DNA from: Bimuria novae-zelandiae CBS 107.79
Lineage: Eukaryota; Ascomycota; Dothideomycetes; Pleosporales; Didymosphaeriaceae
DNA: 64,000 nucleotides
Assembly (NCBI GenBank): GCA_010015655.1
Contig: ML976793.1
Span: 58,237-122,236 of the forward strand
Direction of reading: 5' to 3'
Shown here: one piece after another, positions 22,130-34,322 of the stretch
Numbering within the stretch: position 1 is the first letter of the stretch
How the letters are laid out: the number at the start of each line of letters is the position of its first letter
The notes under the pieces: generated by a model
Told to the model about the DNA's origin: nothing
The model's input: only the letters and a program-made list of their open reading frames with translations
Databases searched by the model: none
Program-made: the position numbers and the translations under genes

Positions 22130-23672
22130 CGCTATAGTTATAAACTTAGTACTTTTATAAATACTATATAATATACTTATTTTGTAATAATTAATAATAA
22201 TAGTAATAAGCTATTTCTTATTTTTTATTATCTTAACGCTTATATCCTGATGCTTATGTCTTATAACAGAGCGAAACTATATAATAACTACTATTAAGCT
22301 CCTAATAAGTAATTAACTTATAAATTATAATTTATATTTACCTTAGTACGCGTAGCTTAAGCACGATATAAAGGCTTAAAAGATATAAAATTATATTAAT
22401 TTTAAGGCTTTCAAGTAGATATATATACACGGCTAGGCTCGAAAGCTACTAGACCTATATACTAAAAGTAAGTCTTATATATAATAGCTTAAATACTATA
22501 AGCTATAGTCTACTATATACACTTAGCTTATAATAAAGTTTCAGGTACTCTAAAACTAGGATTATATTATAATTAATTTATAAAGGCTATAGGTTATAAT
22601 ACTATAATTGGATATTTAGTAGAAGCTATAAGCGTAAATAAAAGAATTAAAATAATCTTTACCTTAGTAATAATAATTAGAAGGAGTAGATATAAAATAT
22701 ATATAAAGAGTTTATCCTATCCCCACAAAGTAGCAAAATAATAAATATAACTAAATAGGTATGTAAATAGAATTGCGTACATGCTTACGCTATACACTTA
22801 AATCTTTTAAAAATAAAAGGTATACTACTAATAAAGGATTTCCGACGCTTAGTGTTATAATATGACTATAAATAAACTTAAAAGGAGCTTAATAACATAT
22901 CGCGACTAGGCATAGTAGTAACTTTATTTTTAAAGGAATATACTTATTAGCTCGTGTAGCTTAGTTAAATAACTAAGCATATAGATATATACCCTACGCT
23001 TAGTAGGCGCACTCCTAATATAAACTATAAGTATCTATATAGAGTAAATAGCTAGTATTAATAAAAGCCTATAAAGTACAACTCCCTTTAGTATACGCTT
23101 ATAAGTAAGGATGTTAGTGAAATAAAAAGCTAGATTTAAATAAATTAGTAAAACGTGTTATAAGATAAGCTTAAGTAAAAGGGGTAGATAAAAAAAATTT
23201 AGAATTTTTAAAAAGTATTATAGTATAAAGCACAGTAAGCTTCTAAGTAAATAAGTCTTTACTAGCTAGGCACTATAATCCTATAGCTACCTATTCTTTT
23301 ATTTATATACGTAGGTACTCGCGCGGGTCAGGTTACAAGTAAATAATTACTCTTAAACGTTTATAAAAGCTCTCTAGTAGAAGTAAGCTATTTTTATTAT
23401 TTTATCTTTTTATGCAGGTACTTGTGCGGGTTACGTTATAAGTAAATAGTTACTCTTAAACGTTTAATAAAGTTTTATGGTAAAAGTATGCTACTCTTAT
23501 TTCTCTACCTTTTCTTATAGAACTCTATATAAACTAGCGACTTAGACTAATCACCTAGTAAGCTACAGATTTAAGCTAGACACTTTTTAAACTCTACGCG
23601 CAAGTTCACTACATTTTATATTTAAATTACTACTTAGCTTATCTTACTATATTTTATAAGCTAAAGAGGATA
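22130..23672. other. RIP-decayed transposon remnant
   Basis: Very AT-rich, CpA-poor, no open frame of note. The only internal structure seen is a two-copy tandem repeat near 23309-23515. Probably an old element core between two copies of the 170-bp repeat. Confidence 0.5.
23309..23515 (+). repeat. Two-copy tandem repeat, period about 107 bp
   Basis: The block beginning GTAGGTACTCGCGCGGGTCA recurs about 107 bp later as a RIP-diverged copy (GCAGGTACTTGTGCGGGTTA); both continue into a shared TTACTCTTAAACGTTTA. Confidence 0.6.
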
Positions 23673-23843
23673 TTATAAAAGGCTTATTAGCTCCTTATTA
23701 GATCTTACTACGCTAGCTAGTTAAGCTAAGTAGCTAAGTAGCTAAGCACGCAATCCACCTAAACCTATAAATAGCTAGGCGTCTTAGTAGAACTTCTTCT
23801 TCTTAATAGACTTTATTTTCGAGCTCCCTAATTGTTGTTAACT
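23673..23843 (+). repeat. Third copy of the 170-bp repeat
   Basis: Matches 21543-21612 plus 22017-22129, without the LTR insertion: AAAAGGCTTATTAGCTCC, CTAGCTAGTTAAGC, AATAGCTAGGCGTCTTAG and a TTAACTAAGCGC end. It shows what the site looked like before the LTR inserted. Confidence 0.6.
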
Positions 23844-24298
23844 AAGCGCCACATTACTACTATTATATTAATAATAGTTTACCGGTAGAGCTATAGCGCA
23901 AGATTAAGGTACCTATTAAGCCTATTATTACTTACTAAAATAGCTATAAAACTACTATCTAGCGCGTAGTTAAGCTCCGTAAGTTACTTTGTCTTTATAT
24001 TAATTATTATGTTTACTATTTAGCTACTAAGAATAATTTTTAGGTAAGCTAAAGAACGCCTTACGCAACTAACGCGCCTTTATAAATACGCTTTAATAGG
24101 CTAACTATAGCTAATTAATAAGTACTTATTAACTACTTATAAGTACTTTAGCTACTAAAGTTTACTATATAATAGCTTAAATAGAAAAGTAAGTTTAGTA
24201 AGTTTAGCGTAAGCTTTAAAGTGTTCTTAGTATTTAAATACTTACTTGACACCTATAATAACATTGCTATAACGCTTAAATTGGTTAACGATAATGCC
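23844..24298. other. RIP-decayed remnant left of Pogo-F
   Basis: AT-rich DNA with a weak plus-strand reading that resembles the helix-turn-helix N-terminus of a pogo-like transposase. It may continue at 26134 on the far side of Pogo-F, but this is only a suggestion. Confidence 0.35.
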
Positions 24299-24300
24299 TA

Positions 24301-26131
24301 ACATGTTTGATAAGCGAGTCGCGAATATAAGCGAGTCGCGAGCCCCACCAACTTTCTGCGCCTCTATAGACGTATATCTCAACTATATTAAGAGTTGGTA
24401 TAGAGATATCTATACAATAGATTAAGTAGTATCTGAAGTATCTTTTTTGTACGTGCGTAAGTTGTGCCCAGTCTCTCTGCACCTCTTGTAGCGCGCCAGA
24501 GCCTGGCGGCTACGGCCTAATCGCTCTCCTGTTCAACGCTCTTTATAAGCAATCTGCTAATTAACTTCCCTTTAAGCGAGTATATCCTCTCTAGCTCCCT
24601 TTATTAAGACCCCACGTTGCTATATACGCTTTTTTTACGCTATTTGCGCGCTAATGCTACCTTATTAGCTCTCTTAAGACTAGTAATCTAATCACGCATT
24701 AGCTTAGCTAAGAGTATTATTACTTTAGCGCCCTTCTTAAGCTAGTTAATTACCTTAATAATTAAAGCTAATAATAAGCTCTTATGCCGTCGCACGCGAT
24801 CTCGTATTAACGTTAATTAAGCTTTAAGCTCACGTACGTTGCTCGGCGTACAAGCCTCCTAAAGAGCCTCTAGTAAAGTAGCTAGAGTAGGTGTACGCAG
24901 CTGCACGTTAAGCTTTAATAGTATAATGTCTAGTTAGAGAGGCACAAGGCCTGCGCCTTAAAAGGCTAAGCAGATATTAGTTAAGGTAAATAATTAATTA
25001 AATACTGTCTTAAAGGCTAGTAAGAACTCGAGCTTAGTAATATAGTTAATATAGTAGCAGATTAGGCTCTTAACCTCACGACTGTACGCGCGCTTTAACG
25101 GCGAGAAGTAGCTAACATTACGTAGCTATAGTAGGTAGGATAAGTAAGGTGGCATGCAAAGCGTATAGATATTATTCTCCTTATAGAGCTCTTAAAACTT
25201 AAGAGAGTAGTGGCTCTTATAACTATTAAGGACGAGCAGGCGGCGCGCACTAACAACGCAAGTCTTTATATAAGCGTTAAAGTGCTTTAGCCACTCTACT
25301 CCTAGTTTATTATTTATCTAGCTATTATTGCTTACTATAATTGCCTAGTCGCGTGGGATGTCCTCCTCATACTAGGCAGATAGGTAATACTAGCTAGCAA
25401 AGATAAGGAATAGCGGGACTAACTAGCTAGCAGCGTTAATAGCAGTAATCGCCGTCACCTATTTATAATTACTAGGCTAGACAGTCTTTAGCCAACCTCT
25501 CCTCTCTAACTTTGTTATAATAAGCTAAGTTGTAATCTTGCCTATTATAAAGCTAGCCTTATTAAAGTTGTAGACATTATTATCGCAGATGCCATACTTG
25601 GCCTTTATCTCCTCCACAAGCTTAAACCAGCTTTTAATTAACATAGGATCCTTATATAGAGCTCTCTACCTATTGTACGCTTAATTAAAACGCGTCGTGA
25701 GACTATCTATACGCTTAATAAAGTTACGCGACTAGTAGACACTAACCTAACTAGCGCCGCGCGTAGCTAGTAGCTTATTAGCCATATTACGTATAGCTGC
25801 GTACGTAGGCGCAAATCCACGTGTATCCAAGTTAAGTATATGTCTAATAATCACCTCCTCCTCTCGCTAGGTAAGCTTCTTTAAGTTAGGCTAGTAATCG
25901 CGTTATAGAGGCTTCCTAGCGCGTCGGTCGCGTAGCGTCGCTTTAAGAATATTATAGATAGCTGCAGCACGATTAATAGCTAGAATTTACAATTTATTAA
26001 TAGCTAAGATTGCAAGCTGAACGTCTGCTTCGTTTAAGGGCATTTAAGAGGTAGTGGGTAGAGAAATAGTGGTTGTAAGTTAGAGAGGTGCAGAAAGTTG
26101 GTGGGGCTCGCGACTCGCTTATCAAACATGT
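24301..26131 (-). mobile_element. Pogo-F: pogo/Fot1-like element, RIP-decayed but structurally complete
   Basis: Inverted repeats ACATGTTTGATAAGCGAGTC at both ends, flanked by TA (24299-24300 and 26132-26133). The minus strand encodes a recognisable transposase from about 26042 to 24400: MPLNEADVQLAILAIN at the start, a CENP-B-type block (GFAPTYAAIRNMANKLLATRG region), the DDE region with YNFNKASFIIGK (family Asp changed to Asn), LVLNSYKSHYS and LRNVSYFSPLKRAY, ending AF-GAGLVPL. About 20 stops break it. The left end carries an extra partial duplication of AAGCGAGTCGCG. Confidence 0.85.
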
Positions 26132-26133
26132 TA

Positions 26134-26990
26134 TAATACACCTAAAAATTGTTTTTTAATTAATCTACTCGCTAGCTAGAGTAAGCCATATAACTATTAT
26201 AATAAAATTATAAACTTATTATACAACTATGTTACTATACATTTTTACCTACACTATAAAGTATACTATAAGAATACATAGGCAAATAAAAGCAAATTAC
26301 TAGCTAAATACTAAGCTATCTTTTTATAATTTAGGCTATTTATAAGCTGTAAAAGCTACTTTTATAGCTCATAAAAGTAGTATCAAATAGCTCTATTAAC
26401 AACGCTATAAATACTATTATTAAAGCTAAACTAGCCGGTAGAAACGATATTAGTAATAAGTATAATTATTAGTATAATTAGAAGCTATAGTAAACGCAAG
26501 AATACTACTATAATAATATTAAAAAAAATTAATTACGTATTAGTTCCAGCTTAAGCTAGTATACCCTACCCTCGCGTAATTAATTACTAACGTATTTACT
26601 ATTTTTGCTTCTAGCTATAATTATAAGCGTATATTTTATGAACTTAGTAATTTACTTAAGCTAAAATAGTATAAAATAAGTACTTACTAGTAGCTCTATA
26701 GGTCCTGCGCGACTAAATTCGGGCAGGTTTTTTACCTTTAATTAAAGTTTAAATAGTAGTATTTCCTAATAATAAAATAAACTATAAATACTTTATAAGA
26801 CACTAGGGGAAAAATATATGCTGATTTTACACTATAGCGTTTTCTATAATACTAAAGCACTTAATTAATTAAGCTAATAAAGACTTGATAATATTTTAAT
26901 TGATTTAATTTACTGCGCTAATTACGCTAATTAAGCTAAATTAAGCTAACGCTGCTAAGTTGTTTCACTTCATTATCAACAATTGTGGTG
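26134..26990. other. RIP-decayed remnant right of Pogo-F
   Basis: AT-rich and CpA-poor with no usable frame. Probably the other half of the element into which Pogo-F inserted. Confidence 0.4.
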
Positions 26991-27548
26991 ATGAGACGGC
27001 GTGTGCTATCTAGTAATGAGTAATTCAATATTGGTGTAGCACAAGCCAGAACAATTCATTCCTAACTGTTCAAATGATTAACCGTCGCACTCGTGGGCGC
27101 GCTTCTGACAGCTACTCAACAGGCTCTTTGGATCCGCACCTTGTTCACCTCCACGCTAAGGTCACGTGATGCAAATCTACCTGTGGAATCACCCAGCGTC
27201 CGAAAGCACTCATGTGTCAGGCAAACGTTTCATTGCAAGCAGAGAGAAGTCCTTGGTGTCACCGCAAAGCATCACTACCCTTAGTTAGAAAGACGTCGAA
27301 ACATGAATATTGTGAAATGTTCACTACAAGAAACCGTGATAAAATGACATTTCGAAGACATATGATAAAATCAATTACAAGAATTCGTGCCGCCGACTCG
27401 AAAGATTATAGTAAGCCAGCTTCCTATAAGCATCTCACGCACGGCATTTTCAGACGTCGCACAGCTCAAAACACACTTTCAAGGTTTGGATCCAAAGAGC
27501 CTCTCGCACAGCTACCTATGACGCGCTCTTAAGAGCGAGGACATTGAC
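26991..27548. other. Intergenic DNA, no gene seen
   Basis: Base composition returns to balanced. Plus-strand frames at 27093-27284 and 27212-27532 have no recognisable domain, and their codon use is unremarkable, so they are not called as genes. Confidence 0.4.
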
Positions 27549-28424
27549 TTAATTCACCCCATAAGTAAACCCGCGATACCCCCCACCCACCGCCCCCGCC
27601 GGCGAATACGGCACATACTCACTCCTCCTCCGCCCTCCCACCTCCGCCTCCCCCACCCCACCAAACCCCCTCGACGGATGAATCCCAAACATCGCGCTCC
27701 CCCTCCCACTTTGGGCACCCACGCGCTCCCTCGGCAACAGCCCACTCTGTGCCTGTGACATCTGCGCCTGAAACGCAGCTAGCTGCGCGTTGTCCTCGAT
27801 GTCGCGCACCCGAGCCTTGTTATCCTGGTGATTACGGTACCGCTTGCGGCCGAAGTGCACGAGCGCGACGATTAAGACAAGGGTGAGGGCACCGCTGAGT
27901 CCGGCGCCGAGCCCGATTTTCGTGCCGAGGGACATGCCGCTGGAAGAGGTTCCGGGAGCGGTCGTCGGGAGAGGGGAGGGAGTGGAGGTTGTGGTGGTGG
28001 AGAGGAGGGCTGTTGAGGTTGTGAATAATGTTGTGGTAGGGTCGATGGAGGTGATTGTAGATGACGGTGGCTCGGCAGTCGTTGATGGAAGCGTGGTAGA
28101 TGGGGGTGGAGGTGTGGGCTCCGAGGTAGGCTCCGAGGTAGGCTCTGAGCTTGGAGGCGGAGGCCCAGACGTGGAAGGTGGCTCTGGTGTGGGTTCCGCC
28201 GTCGGTTCTGAAGTCGACTCTGGCTCTGGCTCCGCTGTCGTTGTCGGCGGCGGTAGTGGCGGCGCAGAGCTTGACGGCTCCCTCGTCGGGCGAACGTCGC
28301 TCGATGTGGGCGCCGCTGGCCTGTCAGAGGACGTTGGCTCCGGCCTTCCAATCGTTGTGGACATTTTTATGGACGTTCGAGGAGGTGGTATAGGCATGAG
28401 AGGGATGTCTGTGGGGCGATCCAT
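27549..28424 (-). CDS. Ser/Thr/Pro-rich single-pass membrane protein
   Basis: A single open frame of 291 residues from ATG at 28424. Residues about 20-165 are Pro/Ser/Thr-rich with TSEPT/EPTPEP repeats, expected to be heavily O-glycosylated. A hydrophobic span (GLGAGLSGALTLVLIVALVHF, about residues 168-188) is followed by a basic stop-transfer (GRKRYRNHQDNK) and a Gly/Arg-rich cytoplasmic tail. This layout is that of fungal wall-stress or MID2-like surface proteins. No signal peptide is visible at the chosen start; one could lie in an unseen upstream exon. Frames antisense to it are shadows of its repetitive codons. It points toward 27548, away from the GH92 gene. Confidence 0.65.
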   Translation of the reverse strand: MDRPTDIPLMPIPPPRTSIKMSTTIGRPEPTSSDRPAAPTSSDVRPTREPSSSAPPLPPPTTTAEPEPESTSEPTAEPTPEPPSTSGPPPPSSEPTSEPTSEPTPPPPSTTLPSTTAEPPSSTITSIDPTTTLFTTSTALLSTTTTSTPSPLPTTAPGTSSSGMSLGTKIGLGAGLSGALTLVLIVALVHFGRKRYRNHQDNKARVRDIEDNAQLAAFQAQMSQAQSGLLPRERVGAQSGRGSAMFGIHPSRGFGGVGEAEVGGRRRSEYVPYSPAGAVGGGYRGFTYGVN

Positions 28425-29132
28425 GATGGTTATGCCTACTATTATAAGTGTCGGGAGATATTTGCGGAACAACGAGAACGAATAAAGGTTGGAGGGCCGA
28501 GTTTAACTATGCTGCGGCGCCTCGTGAAGCCCTTGCACAAGAAGCGGAATCAGAAGCGAGACGGTTATCGCCTATATATCCTATGAACAATTCTGCGTGA
28601 CGTGAAGCTCAAAAAAGAAAGACACGCGCTGATTCTTAGTGAAGAGATCGTGACATGCGTACGTGAAGAGCATGTCTTTCGTGTCAGTTGAATCAACAGC
28701 GGTGCAACATCGCAGCTGTCGATATTCAGGGTGTGTGTACCTGTAAAATTAAGATCTAGACGCTAAACTACGTCGATTTTTCTTGGCCTGCCCTTCTTAC
28801 GTTTGCTAGCTATTTTGCATGCGCTCAAACTGTCGCCTTGCGCGACCATGGCAGATTCTGGATATGCAGTGACCTGTAGACCATGAATTGTTCTCGGTTG
28901 TGCCGACCACCTACTCTTTATATCGCTCGGTGACTTCATGTTCTCCTGTGTCCCACGGGCAATAGCTCTGACGGCCTGGCATTTCGGTTCTACCCGCGCG
29001 CTTGGATAACAAAGAAGTAGCTCACCAGATAAAAAATGAAGAGGCAGAAATAGAAAGGACAGGCGGGAAAAGCCACTCAACACATTTAGAGTAGTCCTAA
29101 AATATAACGACAAAGCCGACGGCATACCTAGA
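28425..29132. other. Intergenic between the membrane protein and GH92 genes
   Basis: Upstream of the membrane-protein gene and downstream of the GH92 gene. A minus-strand frame (28763-29161) ends KRKKGRPRKIDVV, which resembles an AT-hook, but it starts without ATG inside the GH92 3' end and is not called. Confidence 0.4.
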
Positions 29133-31878
29133 CTACGCTCCCACACCCACCATCTCCACACTCCCCAACCCCGCCCTCTCCTTCAGCATTCCCATACTCA
29201 TCCTCCTTCTCCCAAGATTCTCGCTCCCAGTCCCATTCCCCCTAATATACTCGCTCAGACTCGGTGGCAGATCTTCAACCCTCGTGCCCCAGCTACTTTC
29301 ATTCTTCCCCAACGTAAGCACCAACTCCCGCTCCTCTGTAAAGAAGTCGTGACCGATCCAATTCTTCGTGTACGGCTCGCCGTCCAGTGTCGCAGATTGT
29401 ATATAAATAGCGTCATAGGTAGGGTCGAAATTGACGTTGCGGATCGTAGCGGTCTTGCCCGTGAGAGGCGATTTTATAGAGACGGAGGCGAAGTAGGGAG
29501 GGGTTATTAGGTAGACGTCTTGGCCAGGATTAGGGAAGAGGCCCATCCTAGGGTTTATATAAGTAAGACGTTGGAAGGGGTAAAGGGGATTGGGGGGGCT
29601 TACATGGACATAGCCACGAAGGACCCCATGGCTCCAGAATCGTCGTTGCCGGGTAGGCCAGCGTTTGTGGGTGAGAAGTAGCGCGGGATATAAAAGTGCG
29701 AACGCTCTGCGCTGAGCGCAGGTCGGCCGGCGTAGTGGTACTGGAACACGGTAAGGAAGGACGGCTGGTCTCTGGTTAGCTTCTAGAGACGGCAGAACAG
29801 GGCGACCGTGCATACCTCGTTACCGATGTATGTAATACTCTGATCGTGCAAGAAATCGAGCCGTTTGACAAAAGCCTCGGGCCCACCATATGTTTGTATC
29901 AACGCAGCCTGGTCACCCGGTACGAAGCTACACATGGTCAGCAACCTTTTCACTAGGAGTGCCCCGGTCCTGACACTCACAAGCCATACTCCCACAAACT
30001 CGACTCAAACGTCTCTTGCCCAGTATTTTGCAACGAACAGCTCTTGTTCGAATAGTTATCGATCGCGGAGCACAACAACGGGTCCTGATCGTGCCATGTA
30101 CCATTGAGATACCTGCCCTGGAAGAATCCGACAAATCCGGTATCGCTTCCATTCACGAAAAAGCTCGTTTGATCTTTCTTGAACAGGTTCTTCCAGTTGT
30201 TACTGCTTTCTTTATACTTTTCTACTACACCGCTATCCTTGTCCAACCCGAGGGCCATCTGCGCAATGCAAAAGTCATTGTATGCATACTCCAGCGTCCG
30301 CGAAACCGAGCGCGTCATTGTACCGAAGCCCTTGTAATCAAAGTCCTGCGTAGGAATGTATCCCAGGGCTGCCCAGCTATCGAGGCCACCGCGTCCTTGC
30401 ACGGACCAGAAGAAGGGCTCTTGCTCAGCGTCTCGCAGCATGTACTCGTAAGCTGTTTCCCAGTTAATACCTGTGCTGGTATCGCGACTCTTAACAAAAA
30501 AGTCTGCGAGCACGACATCGGCATTAGAACCACCCTGTGTGAGTCCTTTGCAAAGGCTCATGTGGCAGTCTGGAAGCCAACCTTCGTATTTCGCGGTGTC
30601 GATGAGAGAGCGTACCATGTCGTTGAGGGCCAGAGGGTCATTGATTAGGAGGAAGGGAAGCTGGGAACGGAAGCTGTCCCAGAGACAGTAGAATGAGTCG
30701 AAGTACGGTTCACTGCTTTCCCAGTTGGGGTTCTCGCCAGTGTAGTTCTGGGGATTGACCTATGGAAGTCAGCAATGGCTAGGCGTGCACAAATACCAGA
30801 GGAATAGAGTGCTCACCATAGTGCGATAAATGCCCGAGTAAAAGTTCGTAATCAGTGACGTCTTTACCCCCTCCGTCGACACCGTGATCAGATCTAGCTT
30901 CTCCCTCCACGCCTCCTCAGCAGCCTGACGCGTAGCCCTGAAATCAAAATCAGGAATTTCCTTCTCCGCGTTACTACATGCTTGCTCGCTACTAATGTAG
31001 CTCACGGCAATGCGAGCAAGGATGCCGTCATCGGGGTTCTTTGTAAACCGGATGAAGCCGCCTCCAGGTAGAGGACCGTTGTTGGTACCACGGTTGATCT
31101 TCAACTCTTTTACGCTCGAATTCGCACGCGAATTAACAAAGATACCGTTGTCGCGCACCTCCGCGCCCTTAAAGTCCGCGCAAAAATAAGCAACATACGT
31201 ATCGATGCCAAAACTAGGTTTAAACCGCGCATTCCCCTCCATTCGCCCCGTCGCGGGATCAATCGTAATACTCGCGTTGTCCTGGCGCGAATTGCTGAGG
31301 TCTGTAAGATCCAGCAGGAGGAGAGGACTCTCATCGCCTTCATCCGGAAAGCTAAACCGGAAAAGCGAGGTATGCTGCGCGGTCGTCATGTCTGCTAGCA
31401 CCCCACTCTCCAGATAGAGGCGAAAGTACCCAGGGCTGGCGATTACCGAATCAGGATAGTAGTGCACCTTGCGCTCTTGTTTGGGGAACACACAGCCGTT
31501 GACGTCGCCGCCGGCGCACGACGCGTGGGGGAAGATCGCGAAGTTTCCCAGAGAAGGACTTCCACCGGTTCCGCTGTCGTGCATGGTGGAGAAGCCAGTG
31601 ACGTTCCCACCTTCGGTCGTGAAGCCGCCCTGGTTACTTTCCGAGTCTACGTCTGCCACGGCTTTCGCCATGCCGTAGGGCAGTGTCGCGCCGGCGAATA
31701 CGTTTCCTGTAGCTCAGTTAGTATACAGCAATCTTACAAGTATTTGGGTGGACGCACCTCCATTTGCACTTCCAATCAGCTGATTAACATATTTGAGGTT
31801 GTCGGTGGCGGTTTGCCCTAAGACGAGCTGCAAGACGAAAAACCAAGATGCAAGGCGGACAAGCTTCTGAAGAACCAT
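29133..31878 (-). CDS. Secreted glycoside hydrolase family 92 alpha-1,2-mannosidase
   Basis: Six exons: 31758-31878, 30817-31706, 29981-30759, 29816-29927, 29604-29764 and 29133-29547; all introns are GT-AG, 51-57 bp, in frame, giving 825 residues. The start gives MVLQKLVRLASWFFVLQLVL, a clear signal peptide; an upstream in-frame codon is only GTG. GH92 landmarks follow in order: GSANGGNVFAGATLPYGMAK, FPKQERKVHYY, SSLWEYGFFVPGDQAALI, YIGNEPSFLTVFQYHYAGRP, and the catalytic-region motif AGLPGNDDSGAMGSF. GH92 enzymes are calcium-dependent exo-acting alpha-mannosidases that trim N- or O-linked mannans outside the cell. The acceptor of intron 4 was chosen because it restores GNEPSF; nearer AGs give other frames. 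The C-terminal about 40 residues are Gly/Arg-rich and look lineage-specific. Confidence 0.9.
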
Positions 31879-32761
31879 CTTGAAGGCCTCTAGGCGCACC
31901 CAAGGATGGGAATAAAAGTTTGGGCTTTCGAGAAGTGTCCAGGAAATTTTGGACTATGGTAGTGCTAGGTCCCCTTTCCTCTGATTGCTAGGCTGTAAGC
32001 TAAGCTTGTAAGTGCCCGACTTCAAAGCGTTCGTCGCGGCGTAGTATGTTGAGGACAGCAACCCAACCGAGGTGGGTAAGGTGAACTCGGTACGCTCACA
32101 ACCACGGAACAGTTACGTGAAATGCGGATTTTCAGTCATACACACAAAATTAGTTAACCGACTTCAAAGATGTCGCAAAAGCTCTCGCAAAAGCGCCGGC
32201 CCTCCCAACGAGAGTTGGAAAGACCACCAGCGAGTTCCTATAACCTACGAACACGGTGGTGGAAGTACGCACTGCGTCATTCACATGCACTCCTATTCCC
32301 ATGCTGTGACCATGCGGAAGGTACCAAACCCACGGTGACATCGTTGCCAGGATGTGGGGATGATACCCAATGAGGGCGCATCCATCAGAGATAACCCGCA
32401 CGCGTATGGACGCTCAAGCGCGGCATGATATGCGGGTACCTCAACGGTTCTGCGCATCCCCACACCGCTGCTTAAGCACGTGAGAAACAACCTGTCTGAA
32501 CAGTGATGAGTGATGCAATCCACTGTGCATGATTTGCATAGCGCTTGAGCGAACCCTTGTTCCACATGTACCCTCCGACCCGGAAAGGCAGGTGTGAATA
32601 TGCGGTGGATCACGCAGACGCCGCGTGTGCCTACGAAAACCGCATCGCGATCGAAAGGCCTGTTTCTGGACGCGATAGAGGAGTTGAAGTAAGCTTTGTG
32701 GAGGGGGGAGATTATAGGCACTGGGCTACCTAGAACGCGCTAGCGGTGTGAGGCGGTTGAT
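31879..32761. other. Intergenic, GH92 upstream region
   Basis: Balanced composition; frames on both strands without recognisable domains. It presumably holds the GH92 promoter. It ends at the TA target of Pogo-B. Confidence 0.4.
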
Positions 32762-34322
32762 TACTGTGCTGACGCGCGTGCCGCCCCGGTTCGCGTGCCG
32801 CCCCACTAACAACATGCCCATCACTACAAAGATGAGGCTGCAGAGAGCCACAAAATAGCTATTATTACGAGATTTTTTAGTGGAGAGACTTGTAATATGC
32901 TCGCGATTGCTATTTACTACTTATATTTGCTTAGGAGAGTGATTGTACAGCCGCGAGAGTCGACTTTTAGTAGGGCGGCTAGTGCAGCTTCTAGGGACTC
33001 CTCTAGAGCTACACCACCACTAGCGCGTCTCTTAGGCTTAGACTTTAAAGGAGGACCTCTTAAGGCTTTACGCTTACCCTTTTATAAAGTTTAAAATACT
33101 TTTTTTATATTTTAAACTACTCTTTTTACCTCGCGCGTAGCCTTTTATTTAGCCTTTATTTAATCTCTCTCTACTTTAGCTCTCTCTCTCTCTATACGCT
33201 TCTCCTCCTTCTCTTTCTCTTTAAGTAGCTTAGAAGACTTCTAAAGTTCCTTCTAATTAGCTTTTATAAGCTCCTTCTTATACTAGAGTTTTTTATTTAC
33301 TCTCTCGCGTGCACGTGCCTCTCTAATCTTATAAGGAGACTAGAGTACTATACTACTATAGTACTCCTGCCTCTACTATAAATTAAGAGACCTGCTACGC
33401 TTCTTATAACGCTTCTTAGTGTTAAGAGCGACGCTTAAGCCCTCGTTTTCATGTTAAAGTAGTTAATTTTATGCTTAAAGATAGTAAAGTATTTAGGAGA
33501 GCGCCTTTAACTCCTTAGTAGTAATATCCTCTACTATAGACCGTACAAGACGGTTTAAACAACTCTATTTAGCCTCTCTAAGAGCCTTTAGAGCTGCTTT
33601 ATTTAGCTTCTCTTAATTATTAGCAAAGCGTTTAAGTATAACTATGCAGTCTTTAGGCTATATACTAGTAGCTTTAAAGGACTTTAGGATAATTTCTATC
33701 TTAAAGGAGAACGTCTAGGCACTCTAAAATAGTAGGAAGAAGTCTCCCTTTATAATAGGCACTATCCCTTAGCTCTTTTAAAGGTAATTAGTAAGGACCT
33801 TAGTGTAGGAGCTAGAGAGAGATTTAAAGTAAATAACGTTAAGTAGCTAAAGCGTATAGGTAGAGTAGGGAGGAAACATAGCTAGTAGTATATAGTAAGA
33901 GTTATAGTACTTAAGAAACTCTATCGTTAGGTAACTATTATAGCTATTAAGTATAAGGAGATGCTAGTCTCTCCCTTAGCGCGCTTTCTACTTTATATAG
34001 TAGTTAAAAACCTGCTCTAATCACGCTAAACTAGTGTTGTTATTTATCTAGCCTAATAAAGTTAAGCTAACAAAGACGTCGTGCTTACTAGCTTTAATAC
34101 TAGCTACCTAAGTTAACTGTAGTAACCTAGATACTCTTAAGAAGAGAAAAGTAGGTAAGAGAGCGCTTCTATTAGCGTAAATAGCTACTAATATAGTTAA
34201 TTACTTACGTAAGCTATCTTATAGTAAATCTTTTATCTCTTCTCTCTCTTAAGCTACTTAACTAAAGACGCGTTTAGAGCGTCTTATAACGCTAATTAAG
34301 AAGCTCTTTTTATCTATATTAT

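Noticed and set aside
27844..28485. Long plus-strand frame rich in Gly/Val
   Set aside because: It is the antisense shadow of the Pro/Ser/Thr repeats of the membrane-protein gene.
28763..29161. Minus-strand frame ending in an AT-hook-like KRKKGRPRKIDVV
   Set aside because: It opens with GTG inside the GH92 3' end, has no other domain, and its composition is not gene-like. A short basic end alone is weak evidence.
29783..29815. A 33-bp intron 4 in the GH92 gene
   Set aside because: Too short for a fungal intron; the acceptor at 29765 gives 51 bp and restores the conserved GNEPSF motif.
30016..30648. 210-residue plus-strand frame
   Set aside because: Antisense to GH92 exon 3, which has strong family motifs; the frame itself has none.
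32897..33094. 65-residue frame repeated identically at 51225-51422
   Set aside because: It is antisense to the Lys/Glu-rich tail of the pogo transposase in both copies; duplication comes from the elements, not from a gene.
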